Source of the DNA: Bacteroides uniformis
Lineage (GTDB): Bacteria; Bacteroidota; Bacteroidia; Bacteroidales; Bacteroidaceae
Reading direction: 5' to 3'
Length of the DNA stretch: 64,000 nt
NCBI RefSeq assembly: GCF_025147485.1
Contig: NZ_CP102263.1
Coordinates: 1,005,501 to 1,069,500, forward strand
Shown here: positions 54,315 to 60,952 of the stretch, piece by piece
How the letters are laid out: each line of letters opens with the position of its first letter
Numbering within the stretch: the stretch's first letter is position 1
Notes under the pieces: generated by a model
The model's input: only the letters and a program-made list of their open reading frames with translations
Databases searched by the model: none
What the model was told of the DNA's origin: nothing
Program-made: the position numbers and the translations under genes

Positions 54315-54626
54315 ATGGATTTCTTGAACGAATATCATCTGTCGGGCCTTGTCATAGGTATCTGCACATTCCTCATCATCGGCTTGTTTCACCCCATAGT
54401 TGTGAAAGCCGAATATTATTGGGGCACCAAGTGCTGGTGGATTTTCCTTTTACTCGGCATCGGCGGCATCATTGCCTCCCTTTATACGGAGAACATCATG
54501 ATAGCCTCCCTTTTGGGCGTCTTTGCATTTTCCTCGTTCTGGACCATCAAGGAGATATTCGAGCAGGAAGAACGAGTGAAAAAAGGCTGGTTTCCCAAGA
54601 ATCCAAAACGAACTTATAAGTTCTAA
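54315..54626 (+). CDS. DUF4491 membrane protein
   Basis: A 103-residue protein with three hydrophobic segments (about 10-30, 42-60, 63-82) and a C-terminal cytoplasmic tail rich in Lys and Glu. The FHPIVVKAEYYWG segment and compact length match DUF4491 of Bacteroidetes. The function is unknown. It follows the Lrp gene closely, and the tRNA promoter lies just beyond it. Confidence 0.75.
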   Translation: MDFLNEYHLSGLVIGICTFLIIGLFHPIVVKAEYYWGTKCWWIFLLLGIGGIIASLYTENIMIASLLGVFAFSSFWTIKEIFEQEERVKKGWFPKNPKRTYKF

Positions 54627-54659
54627 GGACAAAGGTTATAAGGAATTTTATCCAAAAGT

Positions 54660-54691
54660 CTTGCATATTTCAATAGAAAATGCTACTTTTG
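54660..54691 (+). promoter_or_regulatory. Promoter of the tRNA gene
   Basis: TTG (54661-54663) and TACTTTTG (54684-54691) are separated by 20 nt, a consensus Bacteroides promoter, about 28 bp before the tRNA 5' end. Confidence 0.65.
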
Positions 54692-54718
54692 TCCTCGCTA
54701 TCCAAGCAAGGATGCATC

Positions 54719-54792
54719 GGACTTGTAGCTCAGTTGGTTAGAGCAACAGACTCATAATCTGGAGGTCCCTGGTTCAAGCCCAGGCTGGTCCA
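54719..54792 (+). tRNA. tRNA with CAT anticodon (Met, or Ile2 if lysidine-modified)
   Basis: The cloverleaf is readable. The acceptor pairs GGAC with GTCC, the D-arm is GCTC/GAGC, and the anticodon stem is CAGA/TCTG with loop CTCATAA. The T-arm is CCTGG/CCAGG around TTCAAGC. The anticodon CAT fits elongator Met or Ile2; sequence alone does not decide. Its last 66 bases, from AGCTCAG on, are repeated at 58405, so this copy marks the left end of the integrated element and is the one with an intact 5' end and promoter. Confidence 0.88.
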
Positions 54793-54796
54793 CAAA
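54727..54796. repeat. Left attachment site (attL): 70-bp direct repeat
   Basis: AGCTCAGTTGG through TCCACAAA is identical over 70 bp to 58405-58474. It covers the tRNA body from the D-arm to the 3' end plus four bases. Flanking sequences differ on both sides. This is the classic footprint of site-specific integration into a tRNA gene. Confidence 0.82.
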
Positions 54797-54801
54797 GAAT
54801 T

Positions 54802-54833
54802 GCCTCATAAACAAGTGTTTATGGGGCTTTTTT
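54802..54833 (+). terminator. Terminator after the tRNA
   Basis: GCCTCATAAACA (54802-54813) pairs with TGTTTATGGGGC (54816-54827) over 12 bp with one G-T pair, followed by six T. Confidence 0.88.
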
Positions 54834-54895
54834 ATTAGGACTTCTTCTCTTTGGATTTTCGAAATACTGACAAGAAACAGGCTGTCTTGCTTCGT

Positions 54896-54914
54896 TGTTG
54901 ACCTATTGTTGACC
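54896..54914. repeat. 19-bp direct repeat near the left end of the element
   Basis: TGTTGACCTATTGTTGACC is identical to 58344-58362 near the right end. It contains GTTGACC twice, 11 bp apart. Possible arm-type binding sites for the lost integrase. Confidence 0.55.
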
Positions 54915-54987
54915 CCAAAATAAGTACCACAAACAGATAATCTCACCACACAGATAAGCAGACTACAAACTATTCAGAATATCTAAA

Positions 54988-55161
54988 ATGAAAGAATTTA
55001 CTTATGAACAGATAAGAACAAAGGCTCTTAAACAGGGAGTGAAAGATAATAAGGTTCACATTGGATTGTGGGCTAATCTTAATAACTATCTAAAGACAAG
55101 GAGAAAAAAGAATGGAAAGGTTACTACCTATTATATTTCATTGCAGAAACTATCTTATTAA
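54988..55161 (+). CDS. Small hypothetical protein in the element
   Basis: A 57-residue basic protein (ATG at 54988, TAA at 55159-55161) with a Lys/Arg-rich middle (LKTRRKKNGKV). No family recognised. It lies between the left attachment site and the DUF3871 remnant. Coding status is plausible because of its continuous frame and charged composition, but unproven. Confidence 0.4.
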   Translation: MKEFTYEQIRTKALKQGVKDNKVHIGLWANLNNYLKTRRKKNGKVTTYYISLQKLSY

Positions 55162-55182
55162 TTTACTAATATTTAAACTGAC

Positions 55183-55290
55183 ATGATAATTCATCTACCA
55201 ACAGGAAAGAAGTTCCATAACAGAAAGGAAGCCAAGATATATTTTGGCACTGCCTACTATTACAAAATGGAACGTGAGAAAAATATTTAG
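55183..55290 (+). CDS. Very small hypothetical protein in the element
   Basis: A 35-residue reading frame, basic and aromatic (KKFHNRKEAKIYFGTAYYYK). It resembles short proteins I associate with Bacteroides mobile elements, but no function is known. Confidence 0.35.
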   Translation: MIIHLPTGKKFHNRKEAKIYFGTAYYYKMEREKNI

Positions 55291-55536
55291 TGTTTACCAA
55301 CAATGTTCAATCAGCAACTAATGAATATGAAGATACAATTAAAGTACTTGCAAAACAGGACAAGTAACATTAGGCAGGATTATATTAGAAAGAGATACAG
55401 GGAAGCCATCAACCATCCTCTTATTGATTTTACAATGAGAAGTCTTTACTGCATCCTACCCATAGACCGCCCCAACTTTATAACACTGTCCCACCTCTTT
55501 ATGAAAGTGGATTTGAATATTAAAGTGAAAGGATAT

Positions 55537-55817
55537 TATATCAAGCTCTTACACCCAACCAACAGAAACGCTTACCTCGTCTATTGTTGGGAGATAGTCA
55601 GATTAATGCAGCTTGCAGAGCATTCGTTTCTGATGTGAATTTCAAGAGTACAGGGGACAGCATTACAGGTTGGCAGCTCTTAAACCCGCTCAATGGTTCT
55701 GTAAAGTCAAGTTACATAGATAACTTCTTGGAAAGGAATCTTAATTGCACAGAGTTTGTACAAGGCATCCAACGTGCCAAATTAGGAGATAGTGAATACG
55801 CTTGGTTCTTGGGCTAA
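55537..55817 (+). pseudogene. Remnant of a DUF3871-type mobile-element protein (C-terminal part)
   Basis: In the frame ending at 55817 the sequence QKRLPRLLLGDSQINAACRA, then GWQLLN and KSSYIDNFLERNLN, resembles the C-terminal end of DUF3871 proteins found on Bacteroides mobile elements. The frame is closed upstream by a TAA near 55541, and the preceding open frame (55303-55638) is in a different phase with no recognisable homology. The gene has lost its N-terminal half or its frame. The family assignment is from memory of motifs and is moderate. Confidence 0.5.
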
Positions 55818-55904
55818 GTGGATTGTTGATTGAGAGAGGAAAGGGCAGCTATTCAGTTAGTTGTCCTTTCTTTATATCTACCAACCTATTAAATATCGTA
55901 CATT

Positions 55905-55975
55905 ATGGATATAGATTATACTGTGGGTGAAGTGGAATTGTCCTACAAACCCAAATTCAAGAATATATATAAGGT
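55905..55975 (+). pseudogene. 5' fragment of a RadC-like (JAB/MPN domain) gene
   Basis: ATG at 55905 opens MDIDYTVGEVELSYKPKFKN, the typical start of RadC-family proteins on Bacteroides mobile elements (usually about 150 residues). It breaks off after about 24 residues, exactly where IS982-type transposase sequence begins. Insertion followed by deletion removed the rest. Confidence 0.6.
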
Positions 55976-56487
55976 AACCGTTTTGTGGAACTGGAGAAGG
56001 AAGTATTGCTTCCCATGACCATCTTCATCAAAAAAGTCCTGCTGAGAACCTGTACCGGCATCAGTTTTGTCGACTCCACTCCCTTACGTGTTTGTCGTAA
56101 CCAAAGAATCCTTATTCATAAGACATTTGAGGGACTTGCCGAGCGTGGAAAATATTCAATGGGATGGTCCTTCGGATTCAAGTTGCATCTGATAATCAAT
56201 GACAAGGGTGAAATTCTCAATTTCATGTTCACGCCTGGAAACGTGGATGACCGGGAACCGTTGAAGCAAGGTAAGTTTTCGTAGAACATCAAAGGAAAAC
56301 TATGCGCAGACAAAGGATATATTGGTCAGGCTCTGTTTGAGAACCCTTTTCTTAATGGCATACAGCTTGTCACTAAAGTTAAAAACAATATGAAGAATTC
56401 ACTGATGAGTATTGCCGACAAGATTTTGCTCAGAAAAAGAGCCTTGATCGAAACTGTCAATGACGAATTGAAGAACATTGAGCAGAG
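55976..56487 (+). pseudogene. Truncated IS982-family transposase
   Basis: In one frame the sequence reads NRFVELEKEVLLP, FVDSTPLRVCRNQRIL, FGFKLHLIINDKGEIL, CADKGYIGQALFEN and NDELKNI, the central and C-terminal DDE core of IS982 transposases. The N-terminal third is missing. An in-frame TAG at 56282-56284 interrupts the frame, and the end is fused to unrelated sequence at about 56487. The remnant cannot transpose. Confidence 0.75.
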
Positions 56488-56675
56488 GGAGAAATCCTTA
56501 CCTTTAATAAGGATAACACCTATACAGAGAAAGGCGAAAATGACACTCAAAATGATACATTTGAATACTTCCCTAACAGATATATGTTCGTTACTTATTA
56601 TACAACTGATTGGGGAGAAGAGAATACCATTTACACTGTTGTTAAGATAACTAAAGATGAGCTATATCTTAACAA
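56488..56675 (+). pseudogene. C-terminal remnant of a lipocalin-like protein
   Basis: Directly after the transposase fragment, a different frame (GEILTFNKDNTYTEKGEND, then TTDWGEENTIYTVVKITKDE) resembles the C-terminal part of the lipocalin-like lipoproteins, including the one encoded just downstream. It has no start and its end runs into the next gene's signal-peptide region. It suggests two tandem lipocalin-like genes existed before the IS982 insertion removed most of the first. Confidence 0.45.
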
Positions 56676-56677
56676 CA

Positions 56678-57133
56678 ATGAAAACTTTAAGATTAATTGG
56701 AACGACCTTATTAATGGTCATGTTGGCTGTAAACTTTACAGCATGTAGTGATGATGAAGATGAACAGACAATCATTGAACAAGCTAACCTTATAGGTAAA
56801 TGGCAGACCACTTGGGAGAAGATTCACAAAGTGGAGAATGATAAGGAAGTAGTAACTTCTGATGAAGCATATACCAATGGTTTATGGGAGTTCAAAGCTG
56901 ACGGTACTTGCACAGAAGGCTATGCGGACGGTGGATATACAGAAACAAGTCGTTGGTCTTTGAAAGACAATAAGCTGACTATCTCTTACGATGATGGTTA
57001 TTCAGATGTCCTAACTGTTAATGAACTTACAGCTACTAAGTTGGTTCTCGCCTTTGAGGATTGGGACACAATGGATGATGGTAGCGAGGAATTGGATGAC
57101 ATTACAACAACCACTTACAAGAAGATTGACTAA
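56678..57133 (+). CDS. Lipocalin-like lipoprotein
   Basis: A 151-residue predicted lipoprotein: signal with NFTAC lipobox near residue 23, then an acidic Asp/Glu run that favours surface export in Bacteroides. The mature part has the lipocalin-like pattern LIGKWQTTWEKI, GLWEFKADGTCTE and SRWSLKDNKLTISYDDG. No function is known. The ATG at 56678 is chosen because it gives the signal peptide; an ATG at 56657 is in frame. A terminator follows. Confidence 0.72.
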   Translation: MKTLRLIGTTLLMVMLAVNFTACSDDEDEQTIIEQANLIGKWQTTWEKIHKVENDKEVVTSDEAYTNGLWEFKADGTCTEGYADGGYTETSRWSLKDNKLTISYDDGYSDVLTVNELTATKLVLAFEDWDTMDDGSEELDDITTTTYKKID

Positions 57134-57156
57134 TTACCAATCTACTTAAGACAGAG

Positions 57157-57191
57157 CAGCATTTGAGGAAACTCTTATGCTGTTTTTCTTT
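57157..57191 (+). terminator. Terminator after the lipocalin-like gene
   Basis: CAGCATTTGAG and CTCTTATGCTG pair with two mismatches around GAAA, followed by TTTTTCTTTTT. Confidence 0.75.
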
Positions 57192-57260
57192 TTATAAAGC
57201 TACTACAATTTCAAGGAATACTTCTATATATAATCCCATTCGCAAGAATGTTGCAGCAGT

Positions 57261-57899
57261 TTATAATAAACAAAACTTTATATAATCTTCTATTTCTTGA
57301 GCAGTTACAGCATAAATCGGTGCAAGTTGCTCAAAATGGGAATCTCTTGTAAAACGAGAGCCGTTGGTGAGCATAGCTAACAGATTCTTGGATTTCAATT
57401 TATGTCCAGAGTAGGTAAGGGCTAAAGATACCAAATCGTTGATAGGTACACCAGACTTTAAGATGGAATAAATATCATAATAATCGCGAAAATTACTCCT
57501 GCGTAGCATCACCTCCATCTTCATAGCTCCAATAGACTTTACATCTGCCAATCTGAGATTATTCAGATATTCCACAGGCATACTTACAGGAGAATATTTA
57601 GGACAGGCATAAAAGGAGAACTTTACTCCAGACACTAAATACTCCACATGGTCTATATCTAAAATGTCCTTATGCTGAATATCACCTATTACAGCGAGCT
57701 CTTTCTCTATCTGATACCATGCCACTTCCATTTTCTCTGTTTTAGAGGTACGCCATTTCATAAAGTCCAAGTCCTCACTTTGTCGAGTTCCCATTTGCAA
57801 TGACAAAGCTGTGCCACCTACCAAGAGATAGGGTTTGATGCAGTCCAACTTAGAAACGGCTTCAAAAACCTGCAGCGTGTGTGGAGCTAAACCTTTCAT
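57261..57899 (-). CDS. AbiEii/AbiGii-type nucleotidyltransferase (candidate toxin)
   Basis: A 212-residue nucleotidyltransferase-fold protein. YLLVGGTALSLQMGTRQSED followed by LDFM carries the GG...D-L-D metal-binding motif of the AbiEii (type IV toxin-antitoxin) family, and RDYYDIYSILKSG is the second conserved block. AbiEii proteins stop growth during phage infection by nucleotide transfer to tRNA or another target when unrestrained. The start overlaps the upstream small gene by 4 bp, as in toxin-antitoxin operons. It is the best-preserved cargo of the tRNA-integrated element. Confidence 0.78.
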   Translation of the reverse strand: MKGLAPHTLQVFEAVSKLDCIKPYLLVGGTALSLQMGTRQSEDLDFMKWRTSKTEKMEVAWYQIEKELAVIGDIQHKDILDIDHVEYLVSGVKFSFYACPKYSPVSMPVEYLNNLRLADVKSIGAMKMEVMLRRSNFRDYYDIYSILKSGVPINDLVSLALTYSGHKLKSKNLLAMLTNGSRFTRDSHFEQLAPIYAVTAQEIEDYIKFCLL

Positions 57900-58228
57900 G
57901 CAAACATTTTATTAAGATGGCGGGTAGCCATAGACTTTATATAAGCATCTGGCTTCTTTGCCTTGAAATAATACCATGCAAAAAAACGATTCAACGTGTA
58001 GAGATATTCCGCTTGGGGAACAAGATAATCCAGCCACACCTGCTTAATTTTCTTGAAAGGATAAATTAGAAACAGTTGGTTTATTTCTTCCAAGTCAAGA
58101 TGTAACAAGGTTTTCTCAATCAGCATATCATCTGGAATATCCTTGATTAAGTTTTCATTGTACGACCAAAAGCAGTGTTCTTGCTTCAGTTTCGCCAATA
58201 GTTCTTGTTTTACCACATCTCTTGACAT
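57896..58228 (-). CDS. Candidate antitoxin (DUF6922-like) paired with the AbiEii protein
   Basis: A 110-residue, largely helical protein (FWSYNENLIKDIPDDMLIEKTLLHLD, IYPFKKIKQVWLDYLVPQAE) lying upstream of and overlapping the AbiEii-type gene. I associate this sequence type with DUF6922 proteins found next to such nucleotidyltransferases. The antitoxin role is inferred from the gene arrangement, not from sequence. No classical AbiEi winged helix is evident. Confidence 0.55.
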   Translation of the reverse strand: MSRDVVKQELLAKLKQEHCFWSYNENLIKDIPDDMLIEKTLLHLDLEEINQLFLIYPFKKIKQVWLDYLVPQAEYLYTLNRFFAWYYFKAKKPDAYIKSMATRHLNKMFA

Positions 58229-58343
58229 AACTCCCTGTTTTAGAATAACACAAAATTAGTGATTATTCTTGTCCAAAGCAAATCACAATGGAGAATGTTT
58301 CATTGTGAATAAGATTTTTAGTAAATTTGCATAATAAGTTCAG

Positions 58344-58362
58344 TGTTGACCTATTGTTGACC
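58344..58362. repeat. 19-bp direct repeat near the right end of the element
   Basis: Identical to 54896-54914 and in the same orientation, 42 bp inside the right attachment site. Confidence 0.55.
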
Positions 58363-58404
58363 TCAGAACCTACACAGAGATAATTAACGTGTTGATAACG
58401 AGGC

Positions 58405-58474
58405 AGCTCAGTTGGTTAGAGCAACAGACTCATAATCTGGAGGTCCCTGGTTCAAGCCCAGGCTGGTCCACAAA
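58405..58474 (+). repeat. Right attachment site (attR): 70-bp copy of the tRNA body
   Basis: Identical over 70 bp to 54727-54796. The upstream bases differ (GAGGC in place of the tRNA acceptor 5' strand), so this copy lacks a pairing acceptor stem and is a tRNA fragment, not a working gene. The chromosomal terminator of the original tRNA (58477-58511) follows it. Confidence 0.82.
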
Positions 58475-58476
58475 CA

Positions 58477-58511
58477 AGAGGCTCATTCTTAATAGAATAG
58501 AGCCTCTTTTA
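58477..58511 (+). terminator. Terminator after the right attachment site
   Basis: AGAGGCTC (58477-58484) and GAGCCTCT (58500-58507) form a perfect 8-bp stem followed by a T-run. Confidence 0.8.
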
Positions 58512-58566
58512 ATTTTTGGACTCCGCCATACAAGCCCGGTATTTGTGTAATAAAACAACCTTCATC

Positions 58567-58983
58567 ATGAAATACGGAGTATCTCCAAATACACTGCTCA
58601 TAACTGCCGGAACCATATGGTCATTGGCAGGAGTCAATATTCTGCGTATAGGCCTGACCTGCTGGATAGATGACGGACATTATTGGCTATTCAAAGTCTG
58701 CGAAGCCAGCCTGGTATTCCTTCTGTTCTCCGGCATTATTTTCCATAGGCTGTACAAGAAACATACTCTCCGTATCTCACAGAAGAAAGGTAAGCACTGC
58801 CCCTTTTCCTTTTTCGACGTAAAAGGATGGATTGTCATGATAGGCATGATTGCAATGGGAATTGTAATACGTACCTGCCACCTTCTGCCCGACTCCTTCA
58901 TCGCAGTGTTCTATACCGGACTTTCTCTCGCGCTTCTCGGCACCGGGCTACGCTTCATCTGGTATTGGTGGAGGAACAGATAA
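58567..58983 (+). CDS. Four-helix membrane protein of unknown function
   Basis: A 138-residue protein with four predicted transmembrane segments (about 8-28, 42-60, 85-105, 110-132) and a basic cytoplasmic loop (LYKKHTLRISQKKGKH). No family recognised. It starts after the right end of the element and precedes a decayed LiaF-like/LytTR locus, so it may have belonged to that module. The ATG at 58567 is chosen because the upstream frame from 58516 adds hydrophilic residues before the first helix. Confidence 0.6.
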   Translation: MKYGVSPNTLLITAGTIWSLAGVNILRIGLTCWIDDGHYWLFKVCEASLVFLLFSGIIFHRLYKKHTLRISQKKGKHCPFSFFDVKGWIVMIGMIAMGIVIRTCHLLPDSFIAVFYTGLSLALLGTGLRFIWYWWRNR

Positions 58984-58989
58984 CTCCGG

Positions 58990-59345
58990 ATTCACCGATT
59001 CCCATCCTATGCAGGCTCCGGCAAAGTGCTGATCGCCTCGCTCTTTATCCTTTCAGGCTTATTGCTATTCCCCGGCAATTTCCAAGCCATGCTGTAGCCC
59101 TTGGCCCTTATCCTCATCGGCATCTTCCTTCTCAGACATCACCATAGGAGAAACTGGACACACCAAAGGACAGTGCATCGCCGTGCCAAGATGGTACAAC
59201 GGATGATGAACAAGAGAATGGGAGAGCAAGAGGAACATAGCACCCGGAGAAACCTACATAGACCTGGACTGCAGTTGGGGAGGAGTGGAACTGCACATAC
59301 CCGCCGACTGGCAAGTACGCATAGAATGCAGTTGCTTTTGCGGCG
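58990..59345 (+). pseudogene. Decayed LiaF-like membrane protein gene
   Basis: Scattered frames preserve parts of a LiaF/DUF5668-type protein. One frame has KVLIASLFILSGLLLFPGNF followed by a TAG and then PLALILIGIFLLRHHH (transmembrane part). Another, about 59236-59345, has GETYIDLDCSWGGVELHIP then IECSCFCGGCEDKRW, the C-terminal beta repeat of LiaF-like cell-envelope-response proteins. The stop and the frame changes show the gene is broken and shortened. No intact reading frame covers this 500-bp stretch. Confidence 0.55.
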
Positions 59346-59348
59346 GAT

Positions 59349-59864
59349 GTGAAGACAAACGCTGGCAAGGCACACCTGCCAAACAAGCATTCCTTTCCGC
59401 CTCTTGTTCGGTATTCCTGCCTGGACAGCTATCCTTTTGTGGTATCATCTGCAGATTGTGGCAGGCACTTCATTACAAACAGAAAATTTCACCGCCCCGA
59501 GGCAGAAAAGGCCGCTCCCCTGCCACAAGAAGAAAGTATTGACCGGATCACGGTAAAAGACGGCTCCCGGATTCACATCATCAAAGTGGAAGACCTATTA
59601 TACATCCAGGCTTGTGGGGACTACGCAACCCTGGTGACATCAGACGGAGAGTACATCAAGGAACAGACCATGAAAAACTTCGAGACACATTTGCCAGCAG
59701 ATAACTTTGTCCGCATCCACCGCTCGAGCATTGTCAACGTAACCCAGATATCACGAGTAGAACAGTATGGAAAAGAGACCTACCAAGTGACGTTAAAAAG
59801 TGGCGTCAAGCTACGGGTAAGCCTCTCCAGATACCGGTTACTGAAGGAACGGTTGGGCATATAA
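59349..59864 (+). CDS. LytTR-domain regulator with damaged N-terminus
   Basis: Residues about 65-171 are a complete LytTR DNA-binding domain (RITVKDGSRIHIIKVEDLLYI, RIHRSSIVNVTQISRVEQYG, LKSGVKLRVSLSRYRLL). The stretch before it is not protein-like in this frame. In the next frame it reads RLLFGIPAWTAILLWYHLQ, a plausible transmembrane start, up to NFTAP near 59499, where a one-base loss would join it to the LytTR frame. The gene therefore looks frameshifted near 59500. The real start of any product is uncertain. Confidence 0.6.
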   Translation: MKTNAGKAHLPNKHSFPPLVRYSCLDSYPFVVSSADCGRHFITNRKFHRPEAEKAAPLPQEESIDRITVKDGSRIHIIKVEDLLYIQACGDYATLVTSDGEYIKEQTMKNFETHLPADNFVRIHRSSIVNVTQISRVEQYGKETYQVTLKSGVKLRVSLSRYRLLKERLGI

Positions 59865-59975
59865 ATGCCGCAACCAGTCCTTCAGAATACTTCCTGCAGA
59901 GGAAAAAGACAATTAATCTTAAAATACAGCGGAATATATAACTTTGTCCAAAGTTATTTGTTCCTTTACCTTACT

Positions 59976-60416
59976 ATGATGAAACATCTGTATTACATAC
60001 TTATGTTTACCTTCCTCTGTCTGGGTTTGACTGCCATCTCCCAGGAGGAACAGCCGGACTCACGGAATACTACCATGAGTCCGGCGGGAATAGTTGTCGG
60101 AAGTCCGGCCTCCGAATGCTCCTTTACCGCCTACACACAGTGCGCATCGTACACAGCCACCCACCGTTCACTATTCAATGACGAAAATACCGACTGCTGG
60201 ACCAACGAAGCGTTGTGTCCGAACAGCCTATACACACATAACCACGCCTCTCCGAAATTCCTGAAGATGAGAATTCTGAAACCAGCCGGGCAACTGGAGC
60301 ATCTGCTTTCCAGCCATCTGTCTGCCGGAGAGAGCGCCAACCTTTCATTCAATCCCAGTGCCCTCCGCTATTCCTGCGGATACTACATCTATGCACTGCT
60401 GCATATCCTGATTTAG
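59976..60416 (+). CDS. Small exported protein of unknown function
   Basis: A 146-residue protein with a clear signal peptide (MMKHLYYILMFTFLCLGLTA). The mature part has five cysteines and many Ser/Thr and Asn residues, with no recognised domain. A -7 element TAACTTTG lies about 35 bp upstream (59938-59945), supporting the start at 59976 over the upstream frame. It could be a secreted or envelope-attached protein; the function is unknown. Confidence 0.55.
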   Translation: MMKHLYYILMFTFLCLGLTAISQEEQPDSRNTTMSPAGIVVGSPASECSFTAYTQCASYTATHRSLFNDENTDCWTNEALCPNSLYTHNHASPKFLKMRILKPAGQLEHLLSSHLSAGESANLSFNPSALRYSCGYYIYALLHILI

Positions 60417-60512
60417 ACTTTATCGGACTTATTGCAAACCATTACCGGAGGTGTACTGCATGTACATCTTTCGCTTTTTTATTATCCATTTCATCACATT
60501 AATATCATAACT

Positions 60513-60950
60513 ATGTCCGATTTATTCCTCCCCACCCTTGAGATGATGGGGCTCACTTTTGCAATCGGTTTCTTTGTGGCATTCATCATCAAACTGATAG
60601 CCAGCGCAGCCGATTCACTCGATTTCTACAGTTCCCACCAGCAGGAGTTACTCCGCCTGCGCCGTATAAAGAAGTTCCGCCAGAAGATGGAACTGATGCT
60701 ACACACCCCCTCCATGCACGGAAACATCTTCGGCAACGACACGCGCGAAGACTACAGCCGGGGTGTGGACCGTGAAAACGAAAAGCCTCGGGGCTATTAC
60801 CACGGAGTAAGCCACGGTGTCTCCAAAAGAAACCTGGTAGACTACTTCTACCCAGAAGATACCCATATGATGTATCTGGAAGATGCCATCAGCCACCGTG
60901 ACAACAAGAACAAGACTAAAAAGAACAACGACACCAAAAACAAAGACTAA
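60513..60950 (+). CDS. Small single-pass membrane protein, possible OadG-like partner
   Basis: A 145-residue protein with one N-terminal transmembrane helix (about 8-33, MMGLTFAIGFFVAFIIKLIA) and a long hydrophilic, charged C-terminal region ending in a Lys/Asn run. It ends 2 bp before the sodium-pump beta subunit gene. In oxaloacetate or methylmalonyl-CoA decarboxylases the gamma subunit is a small single-pass protein, so this could be its counterpart. Sequence similarity to OadG is not evident; the link rests on size, topology and position. Confidence 0.55.
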   Translation: MSDLFLPTLEMMGLTFAIGFFVAFIIKLIASAADSLDFYSSHQQELLRLRRIKKFRQKMELMLHTPSMHGNIFGNDTREDYSRGVDRENEKPRGYYHGVSHGVSKRNLVDYFYPEDTHMMYLEDAISHRDNKNKTKKNNDTKNKD

Positions 60951-60952
60951 TC

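Noticed and set aside
54752..54949. 65-residue minus-strand frame over the tRNA end
   Set aside because: It reads through the tRNA and its terminator in antisense; such frames ending in PGLEPGTSRL are common artefacts over tRNA genes.
58398..58470. Second functional tRNA gene
   Set aside because: The 5' acceptor strand is replaced by unrelated bases, so no acceptor stem can form; it is an attachment-site fragment.
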